From the NCBI GenBank assembly GCA_964343805.1, contig CAYFLR010000008.1, forward strand, positions 1 to 64,000: a stretch of 64,000 bases of DNA. The letters are read 5' to 3'. Within the stretch, counting starts at the first letter, position 1. Every line of letters begins with the position of its first letter. The stretch is from CAYFLR01 sp964343805. Its GTDB lineage: Bacteria; Bdellovibrionota_B; Oligoflexia; CAYFLR01. Positions 36,601 through 45,792 of the stretch are shown piece by piece. Below the pieces are notes generated by a model. It searched no databases. It was not told where the DNA came from and saw only the letters and a program-made list of their open reading frames with translations. The position numbers and the translations under genes are program-made.

Positions 36601-37064
36601 TGGTGGGCCGACTCATGTTCTTCCTCTTTAATTTCTGAGATAAACTTCTGAATTTGTTCTTCCACCAATAGGCTATTTTCTGTTTCACTGAGCACGGAAA
36701 ATTCCGGATCTATCTGGCAGAGGGGAGCAAAATCCCTAAGACAGTGAGAGCAAAAACTATCAATGGTGGTAAAACTGGCCGCATAGGTTTCAAGTGCCAG
36801 TTTTTGATAATTAGAGCTGGCTTCAGGATCTTCTGCGGTTTGGGCTAGGTGGTTAAAGTGGGAGGCACAGCGCTCTTTCATTTCCATGGCGGCTTTATTA
36901 GTAAAAGTCATGGCTAATATTGCATTTAATGAGACGCCTTGGCTGATTAAATGCATAATGCGTTCCACTAAAACTTTGGTTTTTCCCGCACCGGCTCCCG
37001 CCACTAAGTAGATAGATTTATCACTTTCGAATACTGCTTGCTGTTGTTCGGGAGTTAAGGGCAT
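33597..37064 (-). CDS. addA: AddA-type helicase-nuclease (UvrD-like helicase plus PD-(D/E)XK nuclease)
   Basis: This 1155-residue protein starts MPLTPEQQQAVF, the Q-motif of UvrD-family helicases. Walker A is GAGAGKT at 23-29, and ILAMTFTNKAAMEMKER and VDEFQDTNLEQ are motifs Ia and II. HASKGLEFPVV and LLYVAMTRAED are the later helicase motifs. The C-terminus holds a RecB-type nuclease (LLVIDYKTG) with four cysteines (ETCPYLYYL and CDHCSYKTIC) that can bind an iron-sulfur cluster. It pairs with AddB to resect double-strand breaks for RecA. It overlaps addB by 10 bp with GAGG 7 nt upstream of the ATG, so the two are translationally coupled. Confidence 0.9.
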   Translation of the reverse strand: MPLTPEQQQAVFESDKSIYLVAGAGAGKTKVLVERIMHLISQGVSLNAILAMTFTNKAAMEMKERCASHFNHLAQTAEDPEASSNYQKLALETYAASFTTIDSFCSHCLRDFAPLCQIDPEFSVLSETENSLLVEEQIQKFISEIKEEEHESAHHYLTLLKSYSLPQIQRFLSLLIRKGPQAAHALLEFDETQALEELPYVFETLRKEKWKELFSHELTDVIHDARVESYDKWLFELRNCPSLPLAQFQIKLEELIEASPKKPSVKGKAAEEKERLKLAGKSVTELKKNLKYFYHPAFCMATNHHSLKNLSHLIELSKKCHEQILAAKHGQNAYSFADISFLAHQLITQNEHVSKSLQERYHYILVDEFQDTNLEQLEIISAIRKADNLFLVGDPKQSIYAFRGADVSIFNQMTQSLDSPLQITINLLHNFRTQKAVLDIFNRQFSHLFCKEIKKPYQVKYQNLIAGKGENKQDSSFPRAKLQLIEGVENTEQEKQALAKATANEIQSLMKASAFLHDKAGELRPTEYKDICILLSKMTHIQYFEEALQKEKIPYFNYSSRSFYKSDEVSDMFTLLYAFTYPHHDLPFASFLKLPSVGCTDALLRDIIRHENYNQRASLFTNLLKLKNLLPAPSSHFLDHMTRQFLEIKKEMAGLSPLDMLHHLDQSYLIREGLLLKTNAEQRIANLDKLFLIAYDFMQNSSYELTDLVDYLRHLILEKNTKDAEATVVQSEANHISILTVHASKGLEFPVVMMPTIHSPLKHQFDDLLMDQEKNPTYIGFRSSTSKGEKLKDLFYLYLEEEEKKKNKEEHKRLLYVAMTRAEDAIRLIGIKSKKRAKDSWQEWVEPELIPFTEIIPIDQLQIEEDQAKAPSFSIEKAVDRISFLTPFKEQPSLIQRHTVSALLDYETCPYLYYLKNILAEPSPKNMIKASSNKNFKTSLDAATLGIFIHKALEIHHPQRDPKVSFRMALAACGLSTLLNEKELNYLFGYFDKVIHHPEFEELHKESTGKKSYQEIPFLLQQGNVQLQGTIDRLMVSEKELLVIDYKTGARTGRGHRYQNQLAIYSLAMKKSLNQTTSFPLKGVLLYCADAQNKNSCTQIFQFSEEELEQTESWLEQVGQQIRKEEFDSLKEAPCDHCSYKTICKQKKGTLQDAL

Positions 37065-40000
37065 GGGATCCTCACATCAGTTTTAGAAAATCGGCAGAGG
37101 GTGGGGTAGTCACATCGTTCACAGTTTAGGGGATCAGCCGGATCTGGTTCAAAGTCACCTGTGTGAATCTTTTCTAATATTTGCAAAATATGTTTTTTAT
37201 TTTCCGTCAAAAGATGCTGCCATGTGCTTTCATCTTTTATACAGGAACCTAAGGAAGAGGAGAGTTTAAAGTGCTCACCGTTAAATTCATGCCAGAAGAG
37301 CCCATATTTTTTTACCCCGTCTTTGAGATGGTGGTAAAAGGCTGCAATGGGGGTGAACCCTTGACGCTTTGTTAGTTTTAGAAACTCTAAATAAAGGGGG
37401 ATCTGAAAGCGTTCTCCCTTTAGAAAAACACTCTTCCCTAAAGAGTTATTTTGGGAAGAGGAGTCTTTATAATCAATGATGATAAATTTATTTTTTTCCG
37501 TATCCACTCGATCGATTCTGCCTATAAACGGAATGATCCACCTGCTTTGGCTGGTTTCTTTTCCTTCGGTGTGGAACTCTATTTGTTTGAAATGGGAATC
37601 CACTTCGATGATTCCAGCAATGGGCACTTCGGTGGCATAGGAAAAGTTGGTTTTAAATTCTTCTTTGAGCTGGCTTTCCAGTTCAAAAACGCGCTGGATT
37701 TTATCAAGCAGAGAATGTCTTAAATATTGATTAATTACAGGATTATACCAGTTTAGTTTAGAAAAAGGTTTAAGTAATATTTCCATCTCTTGCGCTACTA
37801 AAGGCTCTACTTTTTGGAAAGCTTGGCCTATGTTTTTTGTGAAGCGAGGCTCTTTAAAGAGTCTCTCTAAAAGATGGTGAATGAGATTTCCCATCACCAG
37901 ATGATCCAGTGCGGGGGGAGATGAGGGGGATAGTTTTAAGATCCTTTCAGCAAAAAAACGATAGGGACAAAAGGCAAAGTTTTCCAGGGCCGAGGCCGAC
38001 AGCCGTTTTTTTAAGTAGGTATTTAAAGTGAAGGTAAAGGAGGGGGAGCTAAGAGTAGAAGGTAGATGAGCTGCTTTATAAAGGGAAAGTTTCTCTTCCA
38101 GCTCCTGTCTTGATCCCTTACGTTTCAAAAGAGGAGGAATATAATGTATTTTTTCGCTCTCTTTTTGGTGGAATTCTTTCAATAATATTGAGGGAGCACT
38201 GGGCCTGCCACGACTATCAAATTCATGACTGATTAAAAAAACCTCTTTTTGAATCCGTGAACTTAGATTGTAATTAAAAAGAGCCTCATCAATGGCGATC
38301 TGCTCTAAGGTGGTATTAAGCCGAGTTCCTAACTCCTGGTTCATTTTGAGCAACTCTGTTTCATCAAAGAGAGGGGAACTGGCTCCTCCTGCGGGAAAAG
38401 ATCCCTCATTGCAGTGGAGATAGAAGGCGTAGTCAAAACGCCTGGAGACCAAGTTCCGGTAGGAGGTTAATAAAACTCCCTCCTTGGATATTTCTGGTAA
38501 GGAAAACTCTGTTTGTCTTGTTAAATCGGACAGCACTTTAGAGCATTCATAAAGAGAGAGTTTTCCTTGATAAAGATGGTGATGTAGATCAATAAATAGT
38601 TCTTCTTGTTGCCACAAGCTCTTTAAGCAAATCATAATTTGGGGATCAACTGCGAACTCCTCTGTGATCTCTTTAAGAGTGGAGAAAAAATCTAAGAGAG
38701 TCATTTTACTTTGAAGAGAATCTGTTAAGTGGTGACCTATTTTATTTATGAATTCTTGTATCCGATGCAATTCTTCCATTCCCAGGGAAGGGAATCCATT
38801 GGGGGAAAGATCCTTGAGCTGTTTTAGCTCCTGGTGCAATTTCCTTGCGGAAATGGTAGGGTGCAAAAACTGACTGATTTTAAAAAGGGTGCCTTGGCTA
38901 ACCAGACAAAGCTCTTCTTCATTCAAAAGATGCTTAGTTTGCTGCAGAAAGAGGGGATCTTCCAAAAAAGAAACAAGCTGGGGACAAGCAATCTGATCTC
39001 TATAAAACTGAGCGGCCAGTTGAACGAAGTTTTCCATAAAGTGAATCACTGGATGGTGAGCAAGTGGGATTTTCTCTGTTAAAGAGCAGGGAATCCCATA
39101 GGTTTGCAGTTCTTTCTTAAACAGAGGAAAATCCTTCAAAGGATCGCTTGAATAAATAACCATGTCTTTGAGACTCTGAGAAGGGATGGATTGACTTAAT
39201 TGAAAAATCTTTTCTGCCACAAATTGATATTCAAAATAGGCGCTATGGGTTTCTACCAAAGTGGTTTTAGGGCCTTTAATCCGATCTTCAATATGATGAA
39301 CCTCCGCTCCAGGATGAAGAGCCTGAAGTTCGTTCACACTTTCTTTTAAAAGAGGGTAGACAAAAGAGGCTGAGGGAAGAATGAGAGTGACGTTTTTTAT
39401 TTTACTATAGGCTTTGATAAGTTCCGACAGGTTGACGGGGAGACTCCCGTAGCCGTAAATAATTATACTAGGTAGACTGTCTATGGAGAGATCTTCTTTT
39501 TGTAATCCTCTAATGAGCTGCTGGTATTTAATGAGATTGGAGGTTTTCAGTGAACCTTGCTTTTTATTTTCAGTGGAGTTTAGGGTGCCTTTGATAAAAT
39601 CATAATAAGTTTGGTAGATCTTCTTAAAATCTTCTAGATAGGGGGAGGGAGTCTCAAGTCTTTCAAAATCAGAAGGAGAGATAAGGTTGTTCTCTAACCT
39701 TTGAATCATTGCTAAAAGGGCATTGTGCAGACCTGGTTTTTCAATAATGGATTGTAGGCTAGAGAGGGATTCTTTTTTGGATAGTAAAAGCAACAGAGTT
39801 TCAATCAAACGTTGATTAAAAAGAGTACTGAACACCCCGTTAGGGACGTTGTATTGCATGCAAAGTCTCTCTAATAGACTCTCGATATTGGTAACGGAAA
39901 CTCCCAAGAGGCTCTGCTGGGGGCTGACCTGAAGCAATCTTTCTTGTAGATGCAGCTTGATCACATTCGATGGAACAAGGATGAGAGTGTGAGAGGGGGG

Positions 40001-40084
40001 ATTTAGAACTTCAGTTAAGGATGAAGACCATCCCTTTTGCTCTGCAGCAAGAAAGGGGTCACCATAAATTATATTCAAAGACAT
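37055..40084 (-). CDS. addB: AddB-type subunit with C-terminal nuclease domain, Walker A not evident
   Basis: This 1009-residue protein is the partner of AddA in the double-strand-break resection enzyme. The N-terminus (NIIYGDPFLAAEQKGW) lacks an obvious GxxxxGKT loop, so helicase ATPase activity is doubtful, as in RecC-like subunits. Helicase-like remnants (THTLILVPS-type strand, FDYAFYLHCNEGSFP) remain. The C-terminus has the nuclease motif FIIIDYKD after GRIDRVDTE, with cysteines in FAFCPYRFF and NCERCDYPTLC for a probable iron-sulfur cluster. It starts 6 nt after uvrA and overlaps addA by 10 bp, forming a repair operon. Confidence 0.85.
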   Translation of the reverse strand: MSLNIIYGDPFLAAEQKGWSSSLTEVLNPPSHTLILVPSNVIKLHLQERLLQVSPQQSLLGVSVTNIESLLERLCMQYNVPNGVFSTLFNQRLIETLLLLLSKKESLSSLQSIIEKPGLHNALLAMIQRLENNLISPSDFERLETPSPYLEDFKKIYQTYYDFIKGTLNSTENKKQGSLKTSNLIKYQQLIRGLQKEDLSIDSLPSIIIYGYGSLPVNLSELIKAYSKIKNVTLILPSASFVYPLLKESVNELQALHPGAEVHHIEDRIKGPKTTLVETHSAYFEYQFVAEKIFQLSQSIPSQSLKDMVIYSSDPLKDFPLFKKELQTYGIPCSLTEKIPLAHHPVIHFMENFVQLAAQFYRDQIACPQLVSFLEDPLFLQQTKHLLNEEELCLVSQGTLFKISQFLHPTISARKLHQELKQLKDLSPNGFPSLGMEELHRIQEFINKIGHHLTDSLQSKMTLLDFFSTLKEITEEFAVDPQIMICLKSLWQQEELFIDLHHHLYQGKLSLYECSKVLSDLTRQTEFSLPEISKEGVLLTSYRNLVSRRFDYAFYLHCNEGSFPAGGASSPLFDETELLKMNQELGTRLNTTLEQIAIDEALFNYNLSSRIQKEVFLISHEFDSRGRPSAPSILLKEFHQKESEKIHYIPPLLKRKGSRQELEEKLSLYKAAHLPSTLSSPSFTFTLNTYLKKRLSASALENFAFCPYRFFAERILKLSPSSPPALDHLVMGNLIHHLLERLFKEPRFTKNIGQAFQKVEPLVAQEMEILLKPFSKLNWYNPVINQYLRHSLLDKIQRVFELESQLKEEFKTNFSYATEVPIAGIIEVDSHFKQIEFHTEGKETSQSRWIIPFIGRIDRVDTEKNKFIIIDYKDSSSQNNSLGKSVFLKGERFQIPLYLEFLKLTKRQGFTPIAAFYHHLKDGVKKYGLFWHEFNGEHFKLSSSLGSCIKDESTWQHLLTENKKHILQILEKIHTGDFEPDPADPLNCERCDYPTLCRFSKTDVRIPCP

Positions 40085-40090
40085 ACAAAC

Positions 40091-42904
40091 CTAGTAAGAA
40101 AAGGTTTTGAGATATTGACCGGTTAGAGAGTTTTTACATTTAGCAATTTCTAGAGGGGTGCCAGTAGCTACAATGGTTCCTCCATTCTTTCCCCCTTCCG
40201 GTCCTAAGTCAATAACATGATCAGCATTTTTTACAACATGCAAATTATGCTCGATGACACAAAGAGTATTTCCCTTGTCTCGGAGGGAGTGAAGAATTTC
40301 TATTAGTTTTTTAATATCGTTTAGATGCAGTCCTGTGGTTGGTTCATCAAGAATATAAAGAGTGTTACCAGTGTCTCTTTTGGCGAGTTCTTTACTGATC
40401 TTAATTCTCTGTGCCTCTCCACCTGATAGTGTAGGAGCTGACTGTCCCAGGGTTAAATAACCCAGACCCACATCAATTAGGACGGATAACCTCCGTTTCA
40501 GAGTGGGAATGGCAGAAAAGAATTGATAGGCTTCGGCTACGGTCATGGCCAGCACATCGGCCATATTCTTTCCTTTATAAAAGATCTCTAAGGTCTCTTG
40601 ATTGTATCTTTTTCCTTGGCACTCGGGACACTTTACATAAACATCAGGCAGAAAGTGCATTTCGATTTTAATGGTTCCATCACCTGCACAGGCTTCACAT
40701 CTTCCCCCTTTGACATTAAAGGAAAAACGCCCTGATTTATAGCCTCGTACCTTAGATTCTGGCACCGAGGCAAATAGATCTCGAATGGGTCCATAAATGT
40801 TGGTGTAGGTGGCTGGATTTGAACGAGGAGTCTTGCCTATGGGGCTTTGGTCAATATGGATAATTTTATCTATATGCGCTAAGCCTTCTACTCTTTCTAC
40901 ACATATAGGGGGTTCTCTCCTCCTGTTTAGATGGCTGCTAACAGCATTATAAAGCAGGTCCATTATTAAAGTACTTTTTCCTGATCCTGAAACCCCTGTG
41001 ATGCAAGTAAATTGGCGTAAAGGAATGGCCGCATCTATATTTTTTAAATTATGTTTAGTACAGTTTCTTAGGGTTAGGTAATTCTTAGCTTTGAGAGGGA
41101 TCTGGTTTGAAGTGCTAATACTTAGTTTTTTTGCCAAATAAAGTCCGGTTAGACTTTCTGGGTTGTTCATTAGCTCCGCTGGGCTTCCTTCTGCAACAAC
41201 CTGGCCTCCTTTAACCCCAGCTTCTGGTCCTAAGTCGATGATATAATCTGCTTGATTGATGGTCTCTTCATCATGCTCCACCACCAGAATGGAATTACCC
41301 ATCTCTTTTAACTGCACCAGGGTTTTTAAAAGCTTACTATGGTCTCTTGGGTGCAAACCAATGCTGGGCTCATCCAGGATATAAATTACACCACTTAAAG
41401 CTGAGCCAATCTGAGTGGCCAGCCTTATTCTTTGAGATTCTCCTCCAGAGAGGGTGTTCCCCCCTCGACTGAGACTGAGGTAATCAAGTCCCACATTCTG
41501 TAGAAAGCTAAGACGAGCCGTGATCTCTTTTAGAATAGGGGCTCCAATCTCCTCTTGAAGTTGGGAGAGTCGCAGCTTCTTAAAAAATAAAAGTAACTGT
41601 TTGATACTTTGACTGGTTAAATCATTAATAGATTGATTTTGGAAACGAACCGCCATGGCTGTTTTATTCAGCCTGGTACCTTGACACTCCTCACAGAGCT
41701 CTTTACCCATGAACTTTTTTAATTCATCCCTATGAGACTCTTTCTGACTGAGCCGTTCGAGTCTGGGGATAATTCCTTCAAAAGGCTCTTTACTCTTTAA
41801 CTTAGTGTGCTCACTTTTTAGATTGAATGAGATCTTTTGTTCTCCAGAACCATAAAGCAGGATATCTTGTTGTTTATCAGTTAGCTCATCAAAAGGAGTT
41901 TTTATGTCAAATTTATAATGCTTAGCTACACATTCTAATTGCTGAATGGCCCACCCTTCTTTGCCGGTGGCTTTGAGTGGAGTTAAAGCTCCTTCGTATA
42001 TATTGAGGCTGGGGTCTGCGATTAAGGAATTAGGAATGAATTTTTCACTATATCCGAGTCCTGCACATGTTGGGCAAGCTCCATGGGGAGTATTGAAGCT
42101 GAAGATACGGGGCTCAATATCACAAATTGAAATATCGCACTTCGGGCAACCCAATTTAGTGTTGTAGAGTTCACTTTCTCTGGTGGTGTTATTTTCAATG
42201 GTGACAAGTCCGGCTGCCAGTTTTATGGCTAATTCCACTCCGTCACTCACTCTCCTTTTGATTCCCTCTTTAATAACAATCCGGTCAAGATAAATCTCAA
42301 TGGTGTGTTTGTGATTTTTATCTAGCGTGGGGGGAGTTTCAAGCCGGTAGGTTTCTCCATCAATTCTCACCCGGGTGTATCCCTGCTTGAGCATCATTTT
42401 TAAAAGACTGCTATACTCTCCTTTTCGTTCCCTTATCACTGGAGCTAAAATGCTCACTTTAGTTCCTGCAGGCAGACTAATGGTTTTATTAATGATCTTG
42501 CTGGTGGTAAATGATGATACTTCCCTTCCGCATAGAGGGCAGTGAGGACTGCCTATTCTTGCAAAGAGGAGTCTTAAGTGATCGTAAATTTCAGTGATGG
42601 TTCCTACTGTGGAGCGAGGGTTATTACCCGCTTTTTTTTGTTGGATAGAGATGGCAGGGGAGAGTCCCTCAATCAATTCAACCTCTGGCTTATCCATAAT
42701 ATCTAGAAACTGCCTAGCATAGGAAGAGAGAGATTCAACATAGCGACGGTGACACTCTGCATAAAGTGTGTCAAAAGCCAAGGTGGATTTGCCTGAACCA
42801 CTGGGCCCGGTGATCACCACCAACTTTTCTTTTGGAATTTTCAAAGAGATGGACTTAAGATTATGTTCCTTGGCATTTTTGATGTAGATATGATCTAGTT
42901 TCAT
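40091..42904 (-). CDS. uvrA: Excinuclease ABC subunit A
   Basis: This 937-residue protein has the normal length for UvrA, the damage-recognition ATPase of nucleotide-excision repair. Two ABC units are visible. The first has Walker A GPSGSGKS at 33-40 and signature LSGGESQRIRLATQ; the second has GVSGSGKSTL and LSGGEAQRIKISKEL. Zinc-binding cysteines occur in CPLCGREV, GCPKCDIS, ACPTCAGLG and CEACAGDG / CPECQGKRYN. The Q-loops and Walker B regions (YILDEPSIGLHP and YILDEPTTGLH) are intact. It is followed after 6 nt by addB, so excision and recombination repair genes share one unit. No uvrB or uvrC is in the window. Confidence 0.98.
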   Translation of the reverse strand: MKLDHIYIKNAKEHNLKSISLKIPKEKLVVITGPSGSGKSTLAFDTLYAECHRRYVESLSSYARQFLDIMDKPEVELIEGLSPAISIQQKKAGNNPRSTVGTITEIYDHLRLLFARIGSPHCPLCGREVSSFTTSKIINKTISLPAGTKVSILAPVIRERKGEYSSLLKMMLKQGYTRVRIDGETYRLETPPTLDKNHKHTIEIYLDRIVIKEGIKRRVSDGVELAIKLAAGLVTIENNTTRESELYNTKLGCPKCDISICDIEPRIFSFNTPHGACPTCAGLGYSEKFIPNSLIADPSLNIYEGALTPLKATGKEGWAIQQLECVAKHYKFDIKTPFDELTDKQQDILLYGSGEQKISFNLKSEHTKLKSKEPFEGIIPRLERLSQKESHRDELKKFMGKELCEECQGTRLNKTAMAVRFQNQSINDLTSQSIKQLLLFFKKLRLSQLQEEIGAPILKEITARLSFLQNVGLDYLSLSRGGNTLSGGESQRIRLATQIGSALSGVIYILDEPSIGLHPRDHSKLLKTLVQLKEMGNSILVVEHDEETINQADYIIDLGPEAGVKGGQVVAEGSPAELMNNPESLTGLYLAKKLSISTSNQIPLKAKNYLTLRNCTKHNLKNIDAAIPLRQFTCITGVSGSGKSTLIMDLLYNAVSSHLNRRREPPICVERVEGLAHIDKIIHIDQSPIGKTPRSNPATYTNIYGPIRDLFASVPESKVRGYKSGRFSFNVKGGRCEACAGDGTIKIEMHFLPDVYVKCPECQGKRYNQETLEIFYKGKNMADVLAMTVAEAYQFFSAIPTLKRRLSVLIDVGLGYLTLGQSAPTLSGGEAQRIKISKELAKRDTGNTLYILDEPTTGLHLNDIKKLIEILHSLRDKGNTLCVIEHNLHVVKNADHVIDLGPEGGKNGGTIVATGTPLEIAKCKNSLTGQYLKTFSY

Positions 42905-42929
42905 AGCATAGTTTGAGGAGAGGGGATAA

Positions 42930-43175
42930 TTAATCTACTTGTATTTTCTTAATACGAGCCAGAGTCTGATTTGAGAAGTGTTCAAACTCAAATGCCAACT
43001 GCTCAAGATGACGGAGGTCTCCTTCTGAACTGGCATCATTTATGTTGCGTTTAATGGCCTCCAGCTCAATGAGTAGTTTTCGCTTCAGTTTCTTATCTTC
43101 CATGTTTTCAAGAGCCACAGTGATGACCGTAATGCGCTTTTGTAATTGAGTATTGAGCTGATAAACTTCTACCAT
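42930..43175 (-). CDS. Small helical protein of unknown function
   Basis: This 81-residue protein is nearly all helical and charged (LKRKLLIELEAIKRNINDASS, LEQLAFEFEHFSNQTL), with no signal or TM segment. It is 25 nt upstream of uvrA on the same strand and could be the first gene of the repair operon. The ATG has only a weak ribosome site. No family is recognised; a small coiled-coil adaptor is possible. Confidence 0.55.
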   Translation of the reverse strand: MVEVYQLNTQLQKRITVITVALENMEDKKLKRKLLIELEAIKRNINDASSEGDLRHLEQLAFEFEHFSNQTLARIKKIQVD

Positions 43176-43204
43176 AAAGCCAGTCTACACTACCTACTAC
43201 TAAG

Positions 43205-43232
43205 TTGACAAGCGTTTTACCTGTAATCTAAA
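43205..43232 (+). promoter_or_regulatory. Possible sigma-70 promoter
   Basis: A perfect TTGACA at 43205-43210 is followed 16 bp later by TCTAAA at 43227-43232, between divergent small genes. The -10 is weak. Confidence 0.4.
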
Positions 43233-43308
43233 AAACTTTTAATCTAAAGGTTGAATTTTTTGTGCCGACAAGAAAGCAAGCGATTTTAAGAAATCTGTGA
43301 GGTTGCTT

Positions 43309-43629
43309 ATGAACAAATATGATGAAGCTTTTAGCAATGTCTTGCGCAACTTCTTTGAAGGTGAAGAGTGGGCGGCTAAAAGACATGAGGTGGGATATAA
43401 TCGTGGAGTTGAACTATTTTCCTTGCAGAAGAGGCTTATGAGGCTCAATCAAAAAGAATTTGAAGAAGCTCTTAGATCCATTGGTGGGATTATTAAAGTT
43501 TATGAAGAAAGGCTTAATCTATCTGATGAAGATAAGGGTGAAGCAAGTGAAGAGAATGTAAATCAGATTGCTAGTCAAGCTGATCAAGTTATATCCACCG
43601 CTAAGGGTGAAGAAATAAAGGCTATTTAA
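43309..43629 (+). CDS. Small cytoplasmic helical protein of unknown function
   Basis: The start is placed at the ATG at 43309, preceded by GAGG at 6 nt, giving 106 residues. It is helical (DEAFSNVLRNFFEGEEWAAK, GVELFSLQKRLMRLNQKEF) with an acidic C-terminal tail. No signal peptide or known motif is seen. The next gene begins 1 nt after its stop, so both are co-transcribed. Function unknown. Confidence 0.6.
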   Translation: MNKYDEAFSNVLRNFFEGEEWAAKRHEVGYNRGVELFSLQKRLMRLNQKEFEEALRSIGGIIKVYEERLNLSDEDKGEASEENVNQIASQADQVISTAKGEEIKAI

Positions 43630-43630
43630 T

Positions 43631-43921
43631 ATGAGTTCCGTATCTGAAATGGCTCCTCAGCCAACCTATAGAAAAGTATACTACTGGAAAGATGGTAAAA
43701 GAGTTATGGTGAAGCGTTCTATTCCAGTAAAGCAGCATGAATTTGAGGTTGAAGATCGTGTGACCTTAATTCGCAAGAAGNNNNNNNNNNATGATGCCTT
43801 TCCAGAGCAGCAAACATACACTATAAATGGATTTACCCGCAATAATGCCAATATTGTGCTTTTAGAAAATGATGATGGAGATCAAACCGCTGTCTCTTAT
43901 TTAGATTTAGAATTATATTAG
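43631..43921 (+). CDS. Small beta-rich protein of unknown function, with assembly gap
   Basis: This protein of about 96 residues begins 1 nt after the preceding stop. It has a basic N-terminal half (RKVYYWKDGKRVMVKRSIPV) and a beta-like C-terminal half (TYTINGFTRNNANIVLLE, then YLDLELY) that resembles a small SH3- or OB-like barrel. A 10-N gap falls between EVEDRVTLIRKK and DAFPEQQTY, so the true length is uncertain. No family is recognised. Confidence 0.5.
   Translation: MSSVSEMAPQPTYRKVYYWKDGKRVMVKRSIPVKQHEFEVEDRVTLIRKKXXXXDAFPEQQTYTINGFTRNNANIVLLENDDGDQTAVSYLDLELY
43781..43790. other. Assembly gap (10 N)
   Basis: A ten-N placeholder inside the small gene at 43631-43921. Confidence 0.97.
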
Positions 43922-43930
43922 GTGCCCTTC

Positions 43931-45749
43931 TTAGTTTCTTAGTTTAAAAACTTGCATAATCAGCTTATCATCTCTTTTAATCTTTTTTACTACTTTATAT
44001 TTGTAGTCAGATCTTTGATAAGACCGTTCATTTTGTACCAGATAATCCCCTCGATAGAAAAGGAGATCTCGCTTTTGCTGCAAGAGTATCAAATGTCTTC
44101 TCACATATTCTATGAAGAGATTCTTTTCCACTCCCTTGAGGCATTTTAACAACTCTTCTTCTTCAATCGTCCATATCGCGCCTAATATTTTAAGGGTGGA
44201 GGGCCCTATAAATTCATACTTCCATGCATAATGACGAGTGAACTCTAACAGGCATGGGCTCTTTTTAAGTGAGATAGTATGGGGTATTTTATGCAGCTCA
44301 ATTATTTCAAAACGATCTCTTTGTTTTTTCTCAATCATCCTTAAGTTAATTAAAGTGGAATCAGCTTCTGTGAGGACTCTTAGTTTACCGTGAGGGGGGA
44401 GGGGCACTTTAGATAGAAACTCAAGAGCCTCTTTGTTAGATAAGCCCCAATAATCAAGTTCAAAGATATTCTCCTTATCATCCCAGTAGGAGTGCAATAA
44501 ATTATAGTAAGTGTGTTGGTAAGGGTGCAACAGGATATAAAAAGGAAGGATTAAAATAAAGATAANNNNNNNNNNNNNNNNNNNNNNNNNNNNNNNNNNN
44601 NNNNNNNNNNNNNNNNNNNNNNNNNNNNNNNNNNNNNNNNNTGATCTGCTTTTGGTAGGTTTTCCAGCCGGAAATCAAGTTGAGCCCAGTCAAACATAAT
44701 ATGACAATGGCTGGGTAGATAAAAAAGAGGTGCCTCCATCCGTTATAGAGGGTTGCTTTGGTCACGATAGCTGTAAAGATGGGGGAAAAAAACCAAGCTA
44801 GCAAAGCCAAGAGATAAACATCTTTGGTTGAGTATTTTTTTGGACTTTTGATGAGAGTGAAGGGTGTGTAAATAGTCCCTATAGTAGCAAGGATAACCAT
44901 GAGGAGGGGTGTGGTTAAAAGAATATGGGATAGGGTATAGAACCAAGGTTGGTTGAGTGCTGTTACACTGGTATTTTGTAAAGAGGTGATAAAGTGCTTA
45001 ATGGGGGATTGCCACAAATAAGGCCAAAACAGCACTATTAAGAAGGGAAGAAAGAACAAATAGCCTGCTAAAAGGCCAATAAACCTGGTTTTCAAGGGAT
45101 TTTTTTTCATTCCAAAGTACTCGAGTACTTTCCTTAATAGGATCAGGGAGCAGGTGAGTGCTGGAATAAATAGACCGATCACTCGTAGGTCGATGAGAAT
45201 TGCTGTGGCAATAAGGTGAAATATAGCCACTTTGAGGTTTTTTTTCTCTAGGAAAAGAAACATAGTATAGAGGCTGATCATAAAGAAGGTTTTAAAGGGA
45301 ATATCCACGGGATTATAAAAGGCATGGGTGAGAATATGAGGGTGAAGTAAATAAATAATAATGGCTAGTCTGGTATCAAAGGGGCTTAGGAATTTCAAAC
45401 AGAGTAAGCGGAAAAAATAGAGTCCAACCAGGAAGCATATAAAAATGAGAGAATGACGAATCAGATATTCTGTTCGAATGTCGAGGGATCCTGAAATTTG
45501 GCGCATGAGATAGGGAGGACCGGCTAGAATCAGTTGAAAAAATGCCCCATGATGCTTTTCATGGCGAGGCGTGACCCCACCGGTAAAGTCTTTCAAGTGA
45601 GAATAAGATTTAATAGCTCGTTGACCGTATTCAAAATGGTATTTATCATCTAGAGGCACACCGTAGTCTTTGAGGATGAAAGTGCCTAGAAAAAGTAGAA
45701 AAAGAAAAAGCGATATTTCAAACCAAAAGGGGGCTAATTTTGTTTTCAT
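43931..45749 (-). CDS. GT39-like polytopic glycosyltransferase, broken only by an assembly gap
   Basis: The N-terminal part (45749 to the gap) is a polytopic membrane protein. It opens with a first TM helix and then DYGVPLDDKYHFEYG; the Asp34-Asp35 pair matches the catalytic region of GT-C/PMT-type transferases. Several TM helices follow, and HLFFIYPAIVILCL precedes the gap. After the 76-N gap the correct frame reads FILILPFYILLHPYQHTYYN and then FELDYWGLSNKEALEFL, the family's C-terminal block. The longest ORF instead ends in the wrong frame. I therefore join both pieces into one gene of about 600 residues. It probably transfers a sugar from a polyprenyl-phosphate donor; the acceptor is unknown. 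Confidence 0.75.
44566..44641. other. Assembly gap (76 N) within the GT39-like gene
   Basis: The flanking frames differ by one base, so the real length is not 76. The gap splits one membrane protein into what look like two overlapping ORFs. Confidence 0.97.
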
Positions 45750-45792
45750 GAAAGTATTTTACTATGAAAGGAATCTTTGAAAAAGCGTAGAA

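Noticed and set aside
44502..45749. ORF end reading past the 76-N gap to PVAPLPTHLL
   Set aside because: Wrong frame after the gap; the other frame gives the conserved family C-terminus.
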